Source of the DNA: Pristionchus mayeri
Taxonomy: Eukaryota > Nematoda > Chromadorea > Rhabditida > Neodiplogasteridae
Assembly: GCA_036245805.1 (NCBI GenBank)
Contig: BTRK01000005.1
Location: 43,387,216 to 43,451,215, forward strand
Reading direction: 5' to 3'
DNA: 64,000 nt
Shown: piece by piece, positions 1 to 11,852 of the stretch
Layout: every line of letters begins with the position of its first letter
Position numbering within the stretch: the stretch's first letter is position 1
Made by a program: the position numbers and the translations under genes
The notes under the pieces: generated by a model
Seen by the model: the letters and a program-made list of their open reading frames with translations, nothing else
Told to the model about the DNA's origin: nothing
Database searches by the model: none

Positions 1-615
1 TTAGTACCTGCAGCACGGGCGCGCCCACCGGGTGCATCAGCATTACCCCGAGTCCTGCGAGAATTAAATTAAAATTAATTAATTAATAATTAAAATTTAT
101 TCCAAGGGCGAACGTAATGAATACTCGATTCATGAGAATCCCTACTGTACCTCCGTTCATTGGGGTCTTACGAAGAACTAATTGCTTAATTAATTGCATA
201 AATAATTAATTAATGATTACATGTTGTAACATCGCTAGGTTGCCAGAGGCGGGGCGGTCCTGCTGCTAGAGGAAGTAGAGATCAAAGTTCAACGATCAGA
301 TGCATAAAAATGCCATGGATTTTATCGCTGATCTCATTATTCTACTGTAGCCGTAAATGGTCTCAAAGATCAACAGTATTCCGACATGGAAGGACGACGA
401 AATGACGTAGCCTTTATTCTTTCGAACTACCGTACCCTGCACCGTAGCCCAATCAATAATTTACCGTATACCCGCTTAGTGGGCACGAAATCAACGAGGT
501 CAAGATTGCAGTCTTCCGTGCCGAGGAAGACCTGATCCCGGTCTACAAATAATTAAGTTCGACACTCATCATGTTGCATGTTCTCTAGCCAACAATATAA
601 TTATTTGTATGTATT
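1..615. repeat. Block B, copy 1 (low-copy duplicated segment)
   Basis: This segment recurs at about 36699-37690, starting with the same ttagtacct(g/a)cagcacggg, and its second half recurs at about 9900-10350. All three copies contain the same short candidate terminal exon beginning GGGCACGA, followed by a shared A/T-rich tail containing tgttgcatgtt or close variants. The copies differ by small indels, so the duplication is not recent. The segment is otherwise A/T-rich with TTAATTAA runs and no other recognisable gene. Confidence 0.7.
480..552 (+). CDS. candidate terminal exon, block B copy 1
   Basis: A cgcttag acceptor is followed by an open stretch of 24 codons ending in TAA (GHEINEVKIAVF... 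then AEEDLIPVYK). The copy at 10021-10087 encodes a related peptide (GHDIDYDEVSVL... AEEDLIAD) behind the same acceptor, and a third copy near 37365 has lost codons and contains an early stop. Conservation of the frame and of the acidic AEEDLI core in two of three copies suggests it is, or was, coding. No upstream exon is recognised and no function can be given. Confidence 0.3.
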
Positions 616-1834
616 TTTAGAGATCAAAGATCAAGGTCGAAACGACTCAAACTGAAAAAGACGTCGATGAGAACGACAGGGAATGGATTCAAGCATTGTA
701 ATAAAAATGGTGTATCGGCTCAGCATGTTTAGACACAATGCTCAAGGAGAGCGTGATTTGCAATAACTCGACGATATTGAATATGCTTCAGTCAGACAAT
801 ACATTCTCTCACATGCCCTCTCAATAATGAACTTTCTGCTTCTTTTGGCGTTAGCAAAACTATTACATCATTCAATGTAAAAGAGGCATGATGCCATAGT
901 CTTTCTCTGAGTTCGTAGTTTGGAGGATTAATGTGGCTTGTTAGCCACATTAATGCAATGATAGAGCGTGAATGGCGAGAGTTAGGGTGGAATCGAAAGA
1001 CATGAGTCATTTCATACTGCATGCTCTCTCACCAATATGGCTGATGAAAAATGCGCAGAATGACGAGTTTCTTGCGAAGTTTCCCTAGTAAGAGTCGCAG
1101 TTACTCGACGAGAGTGAATATGCTTCAACCATGTGATATATTTTGTTGCATTTCCACTCAATAATTTGTCTTCTGTTTGCTCTCGTCAGCAAAAAAATAA
1201 CAATTGCATAGTGAACGCAACCACGACATTAGATTTATTGAAGAGATAACAGATCAAACGAGAACGAAATCGAATGGATTCAGGTAGTGTGATATTGTTT
1301 GAGAGAGTCTACATGCTTAGGCACATAAATGCCCTAGAGGAGAGTGGATGACCAGGAGAAAGTCTCATAGCTCGACAGAGGTTAAATATGCTTCAGTCGT
1401 ACAATACGTTTTCCGACATTCCCACCCAATAGTCAGAGGCCGATCTGCAAAATAAATAATAGTTTCTCATTGAAAGGCTTAATAACGCGGAGGGCAGATT
1501 TTTCTAAGAGATCATAGACCAACCCGCGCAGTTAAGGAATCAAGTGGGTTATTATGGTGATTAGAGTCGTCTGACTCCCTTCATTCTGCACGCTATATCA
1601 TCGATCAGAGTCAGCAAGAGAACATGCGATATCGAGAGAGTCAAACGAGTACGCGCAGATTTCGATGTTGTGCTGCTCGAAATGGAGAGCATTCTAGGAA
1701 TTAGTGAAAAATAATATCGATTCTGATAGTCAGGCGAAATAAACTCAGTAATAGTAGATCAGAGAAAGAAGGTTGTACGCATTAATATAGCGTAATAACG
1801 GACGCAAATGTCGGTGAGAGTGAGAGGTATTGTA
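616..1834. repeat. degenerate tandem array, segment 1
   Basis: Related units of roughly 260-470 bp. Each unit has, in order: gatcaaagatcaa, a stretch like cattctgcatgctctctc, cgcgatatcgagagagtcag, gagaacgacaaggaatgga, a 'catgtttaggcacattaatg' variant, 'aatagctcgacgagattgaa' variants and a 'ttccactcaataat' variant. In this segment the last marker lies near 830, 1160 and 1430. Every frame is broken by stops. I see no gene here; it is a satellite-like array rather than coding DNA. Confidence 0.65.
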
Positions 1835-2643
1835 TTAGGTTGATTCAAAAGTTTCTGACTATTCCATTTTCGAAGTTTCGATTGGTGTATTTTGATTGCC
1901 TGTCATTCCTTCGTGGTTATAGTTAGGGACTTGCTAGTGGAGCACTATAATATGTTTGCATCGAATATAGCTCGTGGTGAACCTGAGAAAATCGCATCCG
2001 CATCAAAAGATGCAAAAATGTAGGTTTTTTTAGTGTTTTCGATTGAACCCTGCTCCTCGACTAGCCGTGTCCTACCGATTTAGCCCACTATATCAGTGGT
2101 AGGGTAAGAGTTGCTTGTTCAAATAGTGGTGGCAGAACAGGTCTACAACGTGTGTGAGAGAAGGGAAATATTGAAAAGTGCCGTTTTTCGGGAGGGCGAT
2201 TCAGAATAAGCAGCAAATCATCGTTACTGATCGATCCGCACTAGTAAAATATAGGCAAATGTCTATTCACAGAATTGCAATTTATCCTGGACTGGGATTG
2301 AAATCCATTTTCAAGTAGGGATTCGAAGCGAACGCTTTTGCACTATGTATGTTAAGAAGCCCAATAATCGCTCTTTAAAAACATGCATTAGTTGTGAGTA
2401 TATCACAGTTCTCGTTGGAATTACAATCAATTCAATATTCAGATTTATTACCAAGGATGCAGAATTTGATCGTGAATTGTGCTAACCTTATGAATCGCAT
2501 TGGCCCGATATAGCGCTATTCATTTAGTGTTCCCAAGGCCTCACCAACTGTTGACAACCATTAGTTGATTGGTCGATTCCGATCAACGGGGGAGGTCATA
2601 ATGTTAGAACATGAAAATAGTCAGAAATTTTGAATCAACCTGA
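1835..2643. mobile_element. mariner-type non-autonomous element (809 bp)
   Basis: The ends are inverted repeats: ttaggttgattcaaaagttt on the left, and on the right the reverse complement of a near match starting TCAGGTTGATTCAAAA. The match continues through TTTCTGACTATT. A TA dinucleotide flanks each side, as expected for Tc1/mariner target duplication. No transposase frame is recognisable between the ends, so this is a decayed or non-autonomous copy. It sits inside the tandem array. Confidence 0.7.
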
Positions 2644-2999
2644 TATTTGGAGTATGGTCGTGGAAATGGTTCATCGGCTCAGCATGTTTAGACATAATAA
2701 TGCTATTGGAAAGCTTGAATGGAGTCGCATTTCCTCGACGATTTTTTTGCTTTACTATGTGAAAATGGCTTAATACATTCTATCATACAATAGTTCGATA
2801 AAGCACTCAATTACTGTGTTATGTTTCACGCAGGATGGAAAGCCGGTAATGATGAAGCGGCAATCGTTGTGCTGTATGTTCAAAATTATTTAAAAATTAT
2901 TTTAAAGATAAGCTAAAATAAAACTCATACCAATAATGTGATCGGTGATTTTTTAATGCGCTCATCTCACCTCATTTCGATCTGTACATCTTTAATTAT

Positions 3000-3451
3000 T
3001 AGGGTTGACAAAACGAACATCGAACACCTATTCGAAACGCACGTAGATTGACTCTGATTGCGCATACTACGTGCGGAATGATACGAACAGTGATTCGAAA
3101 TCCCCCTCGATCGACTCTCATTCCGCAATGAATGCAAATTGGGGTCTCTCTCACTTAAAATCTTTCAATGATATTGAAACATATCTGAATCTAAAGGACT
3201 AAAGGCAAAAATGACTCCAAGACTATATTCCTCCTTTGAAACATAATTGAAATAACTCTGCATTCGATTTTAGACCAATTCATTCCACATCGATTCGAAC
3301 AATGAAATTGATTCGAACTCGATTCGAACACTCCTTTGTTCGGCTATCATTGCGCAACGAAAGTAATTTGAATCCCAGAGATTGCGCAATATATTGAAAT
3401 TGGTTTCTCGATTCGAACTGTTCGTTGTTCGTGTTCGTTTCGTCAACCCTA
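3000..3451. mobile_element. hAT-like MITE with TCGAA-rich interior
   Basis: Ends are TAGGGTTGACAAAACGAACA and its inverted match at the right. An exact 8-bp duplication, ttaattat, flanks it (2992-2999 and 3452-3459), which is the hAT signature. The inside is built almost entirely from variants of gattcgaa/ttcgaatc words and encodes nothing. It shares its terminal TAGGGTTG with elements at 11853 and 19571, whose interiors use other words. Confidence 0.8.
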
Positions 3452-3735
3452 TTAATTATGTATGGAATCGTAAGGTGAGTCCTGCTCCACTCCATACTCT
3501 GCCTCTAACTTAGGGTTGGCTTCACTAAGACCCTCTTCACTCTGAGTCTCTTCGTTGGCACCATTGAGTGTGCACGCAGTAAACAGAGAGTCCCTTGCCA
3601 AGTCACTCCAATACTACCGAAAGTCTCGTGCTTCCAAGCAACCGGGCTAATGCTATTAGGGGTCACATCATCCCTTCATCCCTTTCCTTTCTTCAGTCCT
3701 TTCCTTTCCTCCAAAGAGAGGTAGTTACTACTACA

Positions 3736-4459
3736 ATGGTGAAGATTCTTCTGACTCTGATGTTATGTGGTATCGCGATGTCGTCTTGTGAGAAGGTTAC
3801 TGTATGCACCATTTTACAAGCTGACGAGGTTTTTTTAATATTTTGTGATGAAAATTTGGAATTAGCCGCTGCGGCGCTCTGCATGAGTTGTGCTACGCGA
3901 ATTGATAGTAAATTCGGATAACTTTCGTGTGTTGAGCTGGAGCTTTGCTAGAAATGGCACAACGCCGGCTGAGAACTATGATTTCATGCTGCATTTCATA
4001 TGTCAAAGGCGGTCAAATAACATTGCATTTTTATTCCACGCAGTTTCTCGATCGATCGAGTCTCGAGAGAGTATCTAACATGAAGAAAATTGTTTTTGAA
4101 GAAAAAACTTTTGACGACTCCATCTTCCGAAAGGGGCTTCGGAGAGGAGTCAGAACAGATTCTGTGTGCTATATTTTACACTGATATTCTCTCTCTGTCT
4201 TGTGACTACCATTCGGATCTGATGGAGGGAGAGGCGGAGGTGGTGGCCCTCCCAGTGAGAATTCGTTCTGAGCTGTTACTTTAGTATCGCTGTTGAAAAA
4301 AAGAAAACAATAGAAAAGTGGTCTGAAACAAAAATTTCTCCAATGCGCCTACCTCAGGAAATCGGCAATGACGACATTGACGACGTCGTCGCAGCTGCCC
4401 TTTGGCATCCTTTTGTGTACGCAGTAATGATTACGAAACTGCTTATCGAGTCGACTTGA
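3736..4459 (+). CDS. small secreted protein, family member 1 (exons 3736-3801, 4159?-4254, 4358-4459)
   Basis: Exon 1 encodes a signal-peptide-like start (MVKILLTLMLCGIAMSSC) and ends at a GT donor at the same point as its paralogue at 33119-33184. A later exon encodes CDYHSDLMEGEAEVVALP before a gtgag donor; its acceptor is uncertain (the CAG before 4159 keeps phase). The last exon follows ctacctcag and encodes an acidic stretch (EIGNDDIDDVV) running to TGA at 4457-4459. An equivalent of paralogue exon 2 (TMTCDYW) is not found. All assigned exons are in phase 0. The likely product is a secreted peptide of about 85-90 residues. Function is unknown; the gene may be decaying. Confidence 0.45.
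3829..3893 (+). repeat. introner-like ~65 bp repeat in intron 1 of family member 1
   Basis: The stretch contains aatttggaattagccgctgc followed by ggcgctctgcatgagttg, a diverged copy of the repeat found at tRNase Z splice sites (core TGCGGCGTTCTGCAAGAG). The corresponding intron of the paralogue at 33185-33235 is only 51 nt and lacks it, so it is a paralogue-specific insertion or loss. Confidence 0.55.
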
Positions 4460-4710
4460 ATCAACCTGGCATTTTCAACTCTTAAGACGGCTTGCCAAAT
4501 CCATATGGAAATTCCTGGTATGAAGTATGTAATAAGCGGTAAACAGCCCGAAATTTCCCATGCGAAACTATAGAAATCAGAGAAAGGTGAGCCATCGAAA
4601 GTAAGCGGATATTGATAATTTAGTATTAAAGAAGGCCGAAGTTTAATTAATCAATTCGATGAATGCACTAGGTCTAATAGCTTGTTGGTGAAACCTAATT
4701 GATCTGCTCT

Positions 4711-5503
4711 ACGACGAAACAGATTAGATATGTTTCAGTCATACATACAAAATAATTTTCTGATATGTCCACTCAATAATGCTCTCCCGTGCGTTCTCCT
4801 TTTCCTAACAAACAAAAATAATTTGGACGTGGGGGTAGATCAAATATTAATCCGCACAGCCAATGAATGCATTGGGGTGATAGGCAGAGCAAGCGAGAGG
4901 GCACGCGATATCGAGGGAGTCAGACAATTGCTCGGAGATGTGTACTAACGGAAGCAAGGCTCGATGAGAACGAAATGCAATGGATTCAAGTAAGGTAACG
5001 AAAATGTTGTATCGCCTCTAGAAAATGAATCTCAATAGCTCGACCAAAATAAAAATGCTTCAGCCATGCAATATAATTTATGGTATTCCCACTAAACAAT
5101 TGACCCTTCCTCTTCATCGTGAGAAAATTATAATAAGTTCACGCTGAAAGCAAGTTGGAGACGGGGGTGGATTTAATAAGGATACCAAAGATCGCTCAGC
5201 GCAGTCATGGATTCAAGTATAGAGGCGGCAATGGTTCCTCGGGTCAGCTTGTTAGCCACATTAGTGCGTGAATGAGAGAGCGTTAATGGTGAAAGTTAGG
5301 GTGGAATCGAAAGAAATGACTCAATTCATGCTGCCTGCTTTCTCACTAATATGGCTGATGAAAGAATGCGCAGAATGACGAGTTTCTTGCGCGAAGACGT
5401 CCCTATCAAGAATTATCAAGAATTTAAACTGCACGACAAGATTTTAAAAATATATGCTTCAGTCATGCAATATATTTTGTGACATTTCCACTCAATAATC
5501 TTT
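4711..5503. repeat. degenerate tandem array, segment 2
   Basis: Same unit family as segment 1; the 'ttccactcaataat' marker occurs near 4775, 5090 and 5495. No coding region is recognisable. Confidence 0.6.
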
Positions 5504-6587
5504 CGGCCTGTTTAATCTGTCAGAAATGTGCGAGAAAAAGTTGCGTAAAAAGTTCGCGAACTTCTGATTCTCTCCATTTCGCATGCTCTCTCTCTTTCTC
5601 TAACCAGGTCGATGAAAAGTTCACGAACTTTTCGACGAACTGTGTTCGAAAATCATACTTTTCTTTTGTTTTACTTACTTTTATAAACTATTTTTGCTTT
5701 TAACTTATGATGTCTTATAATGACAACCTTCCCTTAGCTGGAATAGCTTCAGAATACAGCGTTGTGAAAGTAAACAGGGTTGGAGTATTTTTTTCGAAAA
5801 TGGGTCACCACTTTCCCCACCCTGTAATGTCAAGCTATTCCATCAGAGGGAAGGTTGTTCTTATACGCAGTCATAAGTTAAGAGCAAAAATAATTGATAA
5901 AAATAAGTAAAACAAAAGAAAAGTACGAATTTCGAACGAATTAATGCCGGTTTTTAACGAACTTTTCAAGGAGCTGCGTGAAAAGTTAGAGAAAGGCGAG
6001 AGAGCACGCATTCTTGAGAGAGGGAAAAGGAAGTAAACAATCACTGCTTCCTTTTCCCTCTCTCAAGAACGCGTGCTCTCTCGCCTTTCTCTAACTTTTC
6101 ACGCAGCTCCTTGAAAAGTTCACGAACTTTTCGACGAACTATGTTCGAAATTCGTACTTTTCTTTTGTTTTACTTATTTTTATCAATTATTTTTGCTTTC
6201 AACTTATGACTGCTTATAAGAACAACCTTCCCTCTGATGGAATAGCTTGACATTACAGGGTGGGGAAAGTGGTGACCCATTTTCGAAAAAAATACTCCAA
6301 CCCTGTTTACTTTCACTACGCTGTATTCTGAAGCTATTCCAGCTAAGGGAAGGTTGTCATTATAAGAAGTCATAAGTTAAAAGCAAAAATAGTTTATAAA
6401 AATAAGTAAAACAAAAGAAAAGTATGATTTTCGAACATAGTTCGTCGAAAAGTTCGTGCACTTTTCAACGACCTGGTTAGAGAAAGAGAGAGAGCATGCG
6501 AAATGGAGAGAATCAGAAGTTCGCGAACTTTTTACGCAACTTTTTACGCAACTTTTCTCGCACATTTCTGACAGATTAAACAAGCCG
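5504..6587. mobile_element. foldback element with nested palindromes (1.08 kb)
   Basis: The left end cggcctgtttaatctgtcag is inverted at the right end (ctgacagattaaacaagccg). The arms of about 530 bp match nearly base for base around a centre near 6035. Each arm also contains a smaller inverted pair built on gacaaccttccct...agggaaggttgt and repeated gttcgcgaactt-type words, so four related segments alternate in orientation. No transposase is visible. Open frames inside are mirror images of each other and are not treated as genes. Confidence 0.75.
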
Positions 6588-8290
6588 TTTTTCTCACGTG
6601 TCAGCAAAAAACACAATATTACTGTGAACCTATCCCTGACGCGGCGAGTTGACCAATATTTTAAAAAAACGGGATCAACGATCTGTGAATCAAATGTGGT
6701 TGCATAGAGAACGGTGATTGGAGCTATAGTATCTCCTCATTCTCCACGCTTGAACGCGATATCGAGAGAGTAAGACAATTGTTCGGAGATAGCATGAGAA
6801 CGGAAAGAAAAGATGTTGTTTAGGTACGAAGATTGCGCTAGAAGAGCGCGCTATAGAATCTCAGTAGAATCAATTTCTCGACAAGATTGTCTAAAAATAT
6901 GATTCAATCGTATCATACATTTTCTGACGTTTCCACTCAATAATGATTCACCGATATCTTTTTGGGCAAAAAGTAATAATTTCAAGTCATGCTGGACACG
7001 GGGCTAGAATTAATTATTGAATAGATAAAAGGTAAATCGACGCAGACAATGAATTCTATTGGTTTGCATAGAGAACGGTGATTGGAGTAGTCGCCTGAAT
7101 CTGGTCATTCTAATTGATGCACGAAATATTGAGAGAGACAATAACGCGGAGATAGCGCAAGAAGGGAATCAACCGTGGGGAGAACGACAAGGAATGAATG
7201 AAGGAAGGAATGTAGGGTGAAAAAAGATTGATTGAGTCAGGCACATAAATATCCTACATGAGACATGAGAGTGAACGAGAGTCTCAATAGTTCGATAGAT
7301 TTGAAATATGATTCAGTAATACAATGAAATTTTTGAGATTTCCATTCAATTTTTTGATGCAGTTCTACTCCGGAAGCACAAAAAACTATAATGTCCCGCG
7401 AAAGCAAGCTGGGCACGGTGCATAAATTTAAAGTCTAACATAACTACTTATTACACGCTGATAGCAATCTTTACATGGTGGGTAGATTCAATGAAAATAC
7501 GCTCTCATCCATCAGAGTCGGGCGAGAGAGTCAGATCATTGCTCGGAGATAGCGGAAGAACGGAAGAACGGAAGCAAGCGTCGATGAGAACGACAGGGAA
7601 TGGAACACGAAGGGTGATATGATTGCTTGAGTCTATCCTAGAGAAGAGTGAAAAGCAAGTCTCAATGTCTCGACAGATGTGAGATATGCTTCAATCATTC
7701 AATGAATTTGCTGAAATTTCCATCCAATAGTTTCTCGCATATCTGAGGAAGAACAAAAATATATAAAATTTTACGGAGAAAACAAGCTGGAAACGGTGAC
7801 AGTATTTCATATATCAAAGGTTCGCGCAGCCAAGGAATAAAAGGGGATAGAGAGTATGGATCTTTCGTCTGACACGCTACATCATCTCTTATCGATCAGA
7901 GCAAGCGAGAGTGTACTCGATATCGAGAATCTAAGAAGATTGCTCGGTGAATTCGAGATTTGCTTTACTCGAAGTCGAGAGTAAACGCGCAATAAATATA
8001 TATATTTTATCTACGCTCGGCGGCGCAACGGAAGACGAATAATTACTTAAGCGTTGTGATACAAGAGTGTTGACTCTCCTCACACTGAGGAAGAAATACG
8101 AAGGAAGAAATACGATAAGAAGGGAGGAATGTGGGGGATGTGGGGATGGAGGTGCAATCGTAAAATGAGAAGATCCAAAAAACTGCTCCGAGATCCAGCG
8201 TCAGAAGATCTCTAAATAGGGGGAGGGGGCGAGGAAGAAGGGTGGAGGTATGGGGACTATGGGAATGGGAATGGGAAGTAGTGGAGGGAA
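6588..8290. repeat. degenerate tandem array, segment 3
   Basis: Unit markers (gcttcaat/gattcaatc ... ttccactcaataat) occur near 6945, 7350 and 7730. A unit start (tgcatagagaacggtgattgg) is present twice, near 6704 and 7068. From about 8090 to 8290 the DNA becomes G-rich (ggggga, gggaatggg). No gene is seen. Confidence 0.55.
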
Positions 8291-8293
8291 GTA

Positions 8294-8600
8294 CTATTGG
8301 AAAATATATTTACTAAAAACAAATTGAAGAGCTCTTAATCTCTTTTTGTAAACAGGGATGCTGGGAGATGACAATACATGGGTAGGGAGAGCGTTTAAAA
8401 TCCTAGCAACTCTACGAGAAAAACAGTGGTATCGAGGTGTCGATTTTGTTTTCTCAATATGAATTCCAAAGTTGTTGGTCCTTTCTCTTAGGGGAGCAAA
8501 CAGGAACAAATTACTTCTATCGAGCATGGTGTCTCCATACATAATCCTAATATACCCATTTAGTACAGAATCGATGTGGCATCGGGCCGAATACAGAAAT
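8294..8600 (-). pseudogene. LINE reverse-transcriptase 3' fragment
   Basis: On the minus strand an open stretch of about 100 codons contains the CR1/Jockey-type tail: APLRERTNNFGI, then RYHCFSRRVARILNALPTHV and YKKRL. This is the region downstream of the RT domain in such LINEs. The rest of the element is missing. A longer relative with the same tail motif (shifted frame) is at 63342-64000. It is a 5'-truncated dead copy. Confidence 0.6.
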
Positions 8601-8857
8601 CAAAGATCAGTGGTTGCCGGTATTAGGATAGTGTAAGAACGGAAGCAAGCGTCGGAGAAAACGACAAATAATGGATGTAACTAGTGTGAAATGGTTGATT
8701 GAGTCTGGATGTTTGGACGCATAAATGTCCTAGAGGAGAGTGAAAGGCAAGTCTAGCTCTCTATAGCTCGAGAGATGTGAGATATGTTTCAATAATTCAA
8801 TGAATTTTCTGAAATTTCCATTCGATAGTCTCTGGTAGATCTGCGGAAGAAGACCAA

Positions 8858-9137
8858 GGGTGATTCGAAAAATTTGGGATGGGGGATGCCCCATCCCAAC
8901 TTTTTCGAATTGCTCGAGGCCTCACGAGCCTTTTGCAACGTTTTAAGCAGGCTTCTACTTGCATACCTTAGAACTCGATAACGTATTTATCTGCGAATTC
9001 GCAACCCATCGTTTAGAAATATAACACATAGCTGTTGTAAAAGATGTCTAACCTGCTCTCACTCCCCGCAGCGTAAGCGTTGTGAAAGGCTCGTGAGGCC
9101 GAGAGTGATTTGAAAAAGTTGGGATGGGGCGAAGCCA
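8858..9137. repeat. inverted-repeat element (280 bp)
   Basis: The left arm contains gattcgaaaaatttgggatg and gcctcacgagccttttgcaa. The right arm contains aaaggctcgtgaggcc and gaaaaagttgggatgggg in inverse order. It looks like a MITE or foldback relic in the array; 8600-8857 is an ordinary array unit. Confidence 0.5.
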
Positions 9138-9899
9138 ATAATATGGAAGCCAAATCTCAATAATATGTTATTTCGTTTTGGATTAGCACCAGGCAGAGTA
9201 TCGATGGATTTTCAAGCGCTGATGACTTGAGTGAGTTGGGAAACATAGGAACCACTCCCTCTCAACTCAATCGGGCGATAGAATTTGAAGAAGGAAGAGA
9301 CGGTGACCCAAACTACGACCTAGTATAAGAAGCTTGCTTACAAGTATTCCAATATTTTTTTCCCATTTTATTGTGTTGTTGGAAATGGGCGCTATTGACT
9401 CGATGCAGATCTCTTCATCTTTTATGCTATCACGCCCTTTCTGATACACCCGATTATAAGTCGTCTCAATGAGTTTTATCAGATTGGAGAGAGTTGTATT
9501 CAAGTTTTTGATCTTTTTCGTGCTTTGATATTGTGTGAATAGTATCCACCACATTTTTGACCACGCTGGCACATTTTTGAGAAGACAATCTTTTCATTTT
9601 CTGTGCAACTCTAACGCACCCGATTATAAGTCGTCTCAATCAACAGTGTCAGATTGGAGAGCGGCGTGTACTTGGTGTTCCTCGTCATTAGAATGAGCAC
9701 TGCCTGCATTGCGCGCACCTTAAAAGTAAATCGTGACCACATTAAGTTTGGTTTCTCAACAAATGGCTCTCCTCGCTCCGCTGAGAGACCGCTCAGAATG
9801 AAGTGTGTTATGCCTTGCGAAGCTATCCCTTATTTATCGTTTCAAAAATCAGAGCTGTTACGATCTCTTCATTTCCCCTTCTCTCGACTGATTGCATTG
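9138..9899. other. unassigned stretch with a direct repeat and an unrecognised minus-strand ORF
   Basis: A 101-codon minus-strand frame (9267-9572) has balanced composition but no motif I recognise; it contains KGRDSIKDEEICIES. The words acccgattataagtcgtctc plus cagattggagag occur twice, about 171 bp apart (near 9447 and 9618), so part of this stretch is an old local duplication. No splice pattern or paralogue supports a gene. Confidence 0.3.
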
Positions 9900-10350
9900 A
9901 GAAGGTGATTTTACTTTTGCTTTTTGATTTGCTCTATCGCCCATTACCGTATACTCGCACTAGTCTTCATTCGTCATTCTGCCACGCGTTGACACGATCG
10001 ATAATCTTATGCCTGTTTAGTGGGCACGACATCGACTACGACGAGGTTTCCGTCCTGTGTGCCGAGGAAGACCTGATCGCGGACTGAAAACAATTAAAGT
10101 AAAATTAGTTGCTTCTTTTTAAATTTCTGACTCTCATCGTGTTATATGTTCTCTTCAGCCACGCTAATCATTATTTTCGAATTAATTTTTACTAATTGTT
10201 AGTATTTTCGGGATTATCCAATTTCGGTCCATCATTCGAAACATATTCAAGGATAATTATGGCCCTGTTGAAACACATTCGCACAGCTCAAACCTTCCTA
10301 TCGAAACCTTTCAATATCATGCAGTATCAATAAGTACGTGGCACCCAATC
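9900..10350. repeat. Block B, copy 2 (partial)
   Basis: Matches the second half of blocks at 1-615 and 36699-37690: cgtcattctgccacgcgttg, gacacgatcgataatct, the GGGCACGACATCGAC exon, and the tail with tgttctcttcagccacg. The first half of the block is absent here. Confidence 0.65.
10021..10087 (+). CDS. candidate terminal exon, block B copy 2
   Basis: After a ctgtttag acceptor comes one base and 22 codons ending TGA: GHDIDYDEVSVLCAEEDLIA plus one Asp. It is the least damaged of three block-B copies of this mini-exon. An in-frame ATG exists upstream at 9803, but the shared acceptor makes exon use more likely. Function unknown. Confidence 0.3.
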
Positions 10351-11852
10351 GTTCGCTAAATCAATATGCAAGAGTGAACGGCAAGTCTCAACAACTCGAC
10401 AAATGTTAGATATGCTTCAGAAATGCGCTAACTTTTCTGACATTTCCACTCAGTAATCATTACCCGCGCTCGTATTGAGCAAAAAATAATATTATGACAC
10501 TGAGAGCAAGCAGGGGATGTTGCGTAGATTTAATGATCAAGTCAAAGATCATTAAGAGAGCACGCGATATCGAGAGAATCAGAAGCTACTCCGAGATAGC
10601 CAAAGGCCGCGAGCAATCGTCAGTGAGAGAAACAAGGAATGGATTCAAGTCGGGTGAAATAGTTTATTGAGTCTGCATGTTTAGCCCCCAGAGGACAGTG
10701 CATGGCAAGTCTCAGCAACTCGACAAAGGTTAGCTATGCTTCAGAAATACAATAAATTTTCTGACATTTCCGCTGAATAATGATCGCGCGTTCTCTTTTC
10801 CGGGCAAAAAATATAATAATATCACACTGACAGCAAGGTGATCATTGCGGGCAGATTTAATGAATAGATCAAAGATCACCTCTTGTCAACGAAAAACACG
10901 CGGAACTCTTCATTCTGCATGCTTTCTGTCTGCGATCAGTGCAAGCGCGTCATCGAGAGAGTCAGAAGAGTGCTCGGCGATAGCACTAGAAGAAATCTCA
11001 ATAGCTCGACGAGATTGAATATGCTTCAGTCATACTACATTTGTTATGGCATTTACACTCGATAATTATCCCTTGTTTTTCATCTTGACACAAATATATT
11101 AATCTTACACTGGAAGCAAGCTGGATTTGGGGGTAGATTTCATACAGAGATTAACAATCGCTCAGCGCAGCCATAGATTCAAGTATGGTGGTGGAAATGG
11201 TTCGTCCGCTCAGCATTTTTAGGCACAGTAATACAATAGGCGAGCCTCAATGGCGAGTTTGGGATGGCTGGGAAATAAACGACTCTCTTCATTCTGCTGC
11301 TGTGTCACCAATCTATCTGGAGAGAGCGCTCAGAATGAACGGAGTCGTTGCTTGCGAAGCTATCCTTAGCAAGAATCTCAATAGCTCGACGAGATGAAAT
11401 ATGATTCAGTCATAAATACATTCTCTAGCATCCTCTCAATAATGGCGATTCTGCTCCTCGTGATGCAAGTAAAAAAAGTAATAATGATTTAACACCAAGC
11501 TGGACTCTGGCGTTGACTTAGAAAAAAGAGATCAACGAGAACAAGGAACGGCAGGGATGGATCAAGTTGGATGAAATGGTTGATTGAGTCTGCATGCTTA
11601 GGCGCATTAATGCCCTAGAGGAGAGTGAAAGGCAAGTCTGAATAGCTCGACAGATGTGAGATATGCTTCAACAATTCAATGAATTTTCTGAAGTTTCCAT
11701 TCGATAGTCTCTGGTAGATCTGCGGAAGAACAAACAAATTTTACGGTGAAAGCAAGCTGGAAACGGTGACAGTATTTCAAATATCAAAGGTTCGCGAAGC
11801 CAAGATATAAAAGGGGGTAGAGAGTATGGCTATTTCGTCTTTTAGTCTATAT
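10351..11852. repeat. degenerate tandem array, segment 4
   Basis: Five unit markers near 10455, 10780, 11065, 11440 and 11705, a spacing of 260-375 bp. The repeated words catgtttag/catgcttaggc and gagagcacgcgatatcgaga are clear. No gene is seen. Confidence 0.6.

Larger units (their letters stand above)
2790..4710 (+). repeat. Block A, unit 1 (duplicated gene block)
   Basis: This block is alignable by eye to 32430-35335. Shared landmarks are tgttatgtttcacg near 2820 and 32465, a 'gtaaagccac/ccactccactctctg' promoter-side stretch, the exon-1 region starting caaagagaggtagttactac, a 'gactaccattcggatc' exon, and a tail ending gcttgttggtgaaacctaat (near 4690 and 35320). Parts also recur at 21540-22480 (decayed) and 22470-23010 (5' part only). 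Copy 1 is interrupted by a hAT-like MITE at 3000-3451. Confidence 0.7.

Noticed and set aside
2060..2130. Possible tRNA in the mariner-type element
   Set aside because: No acceptor or D stem could be formed and the B box does not match.
5707..6373. Two 67-codon frames with nearly the same protein on opposite strands
   Set aside because: They are mirror images produced by the palindrome; no splice or start context and no motif.
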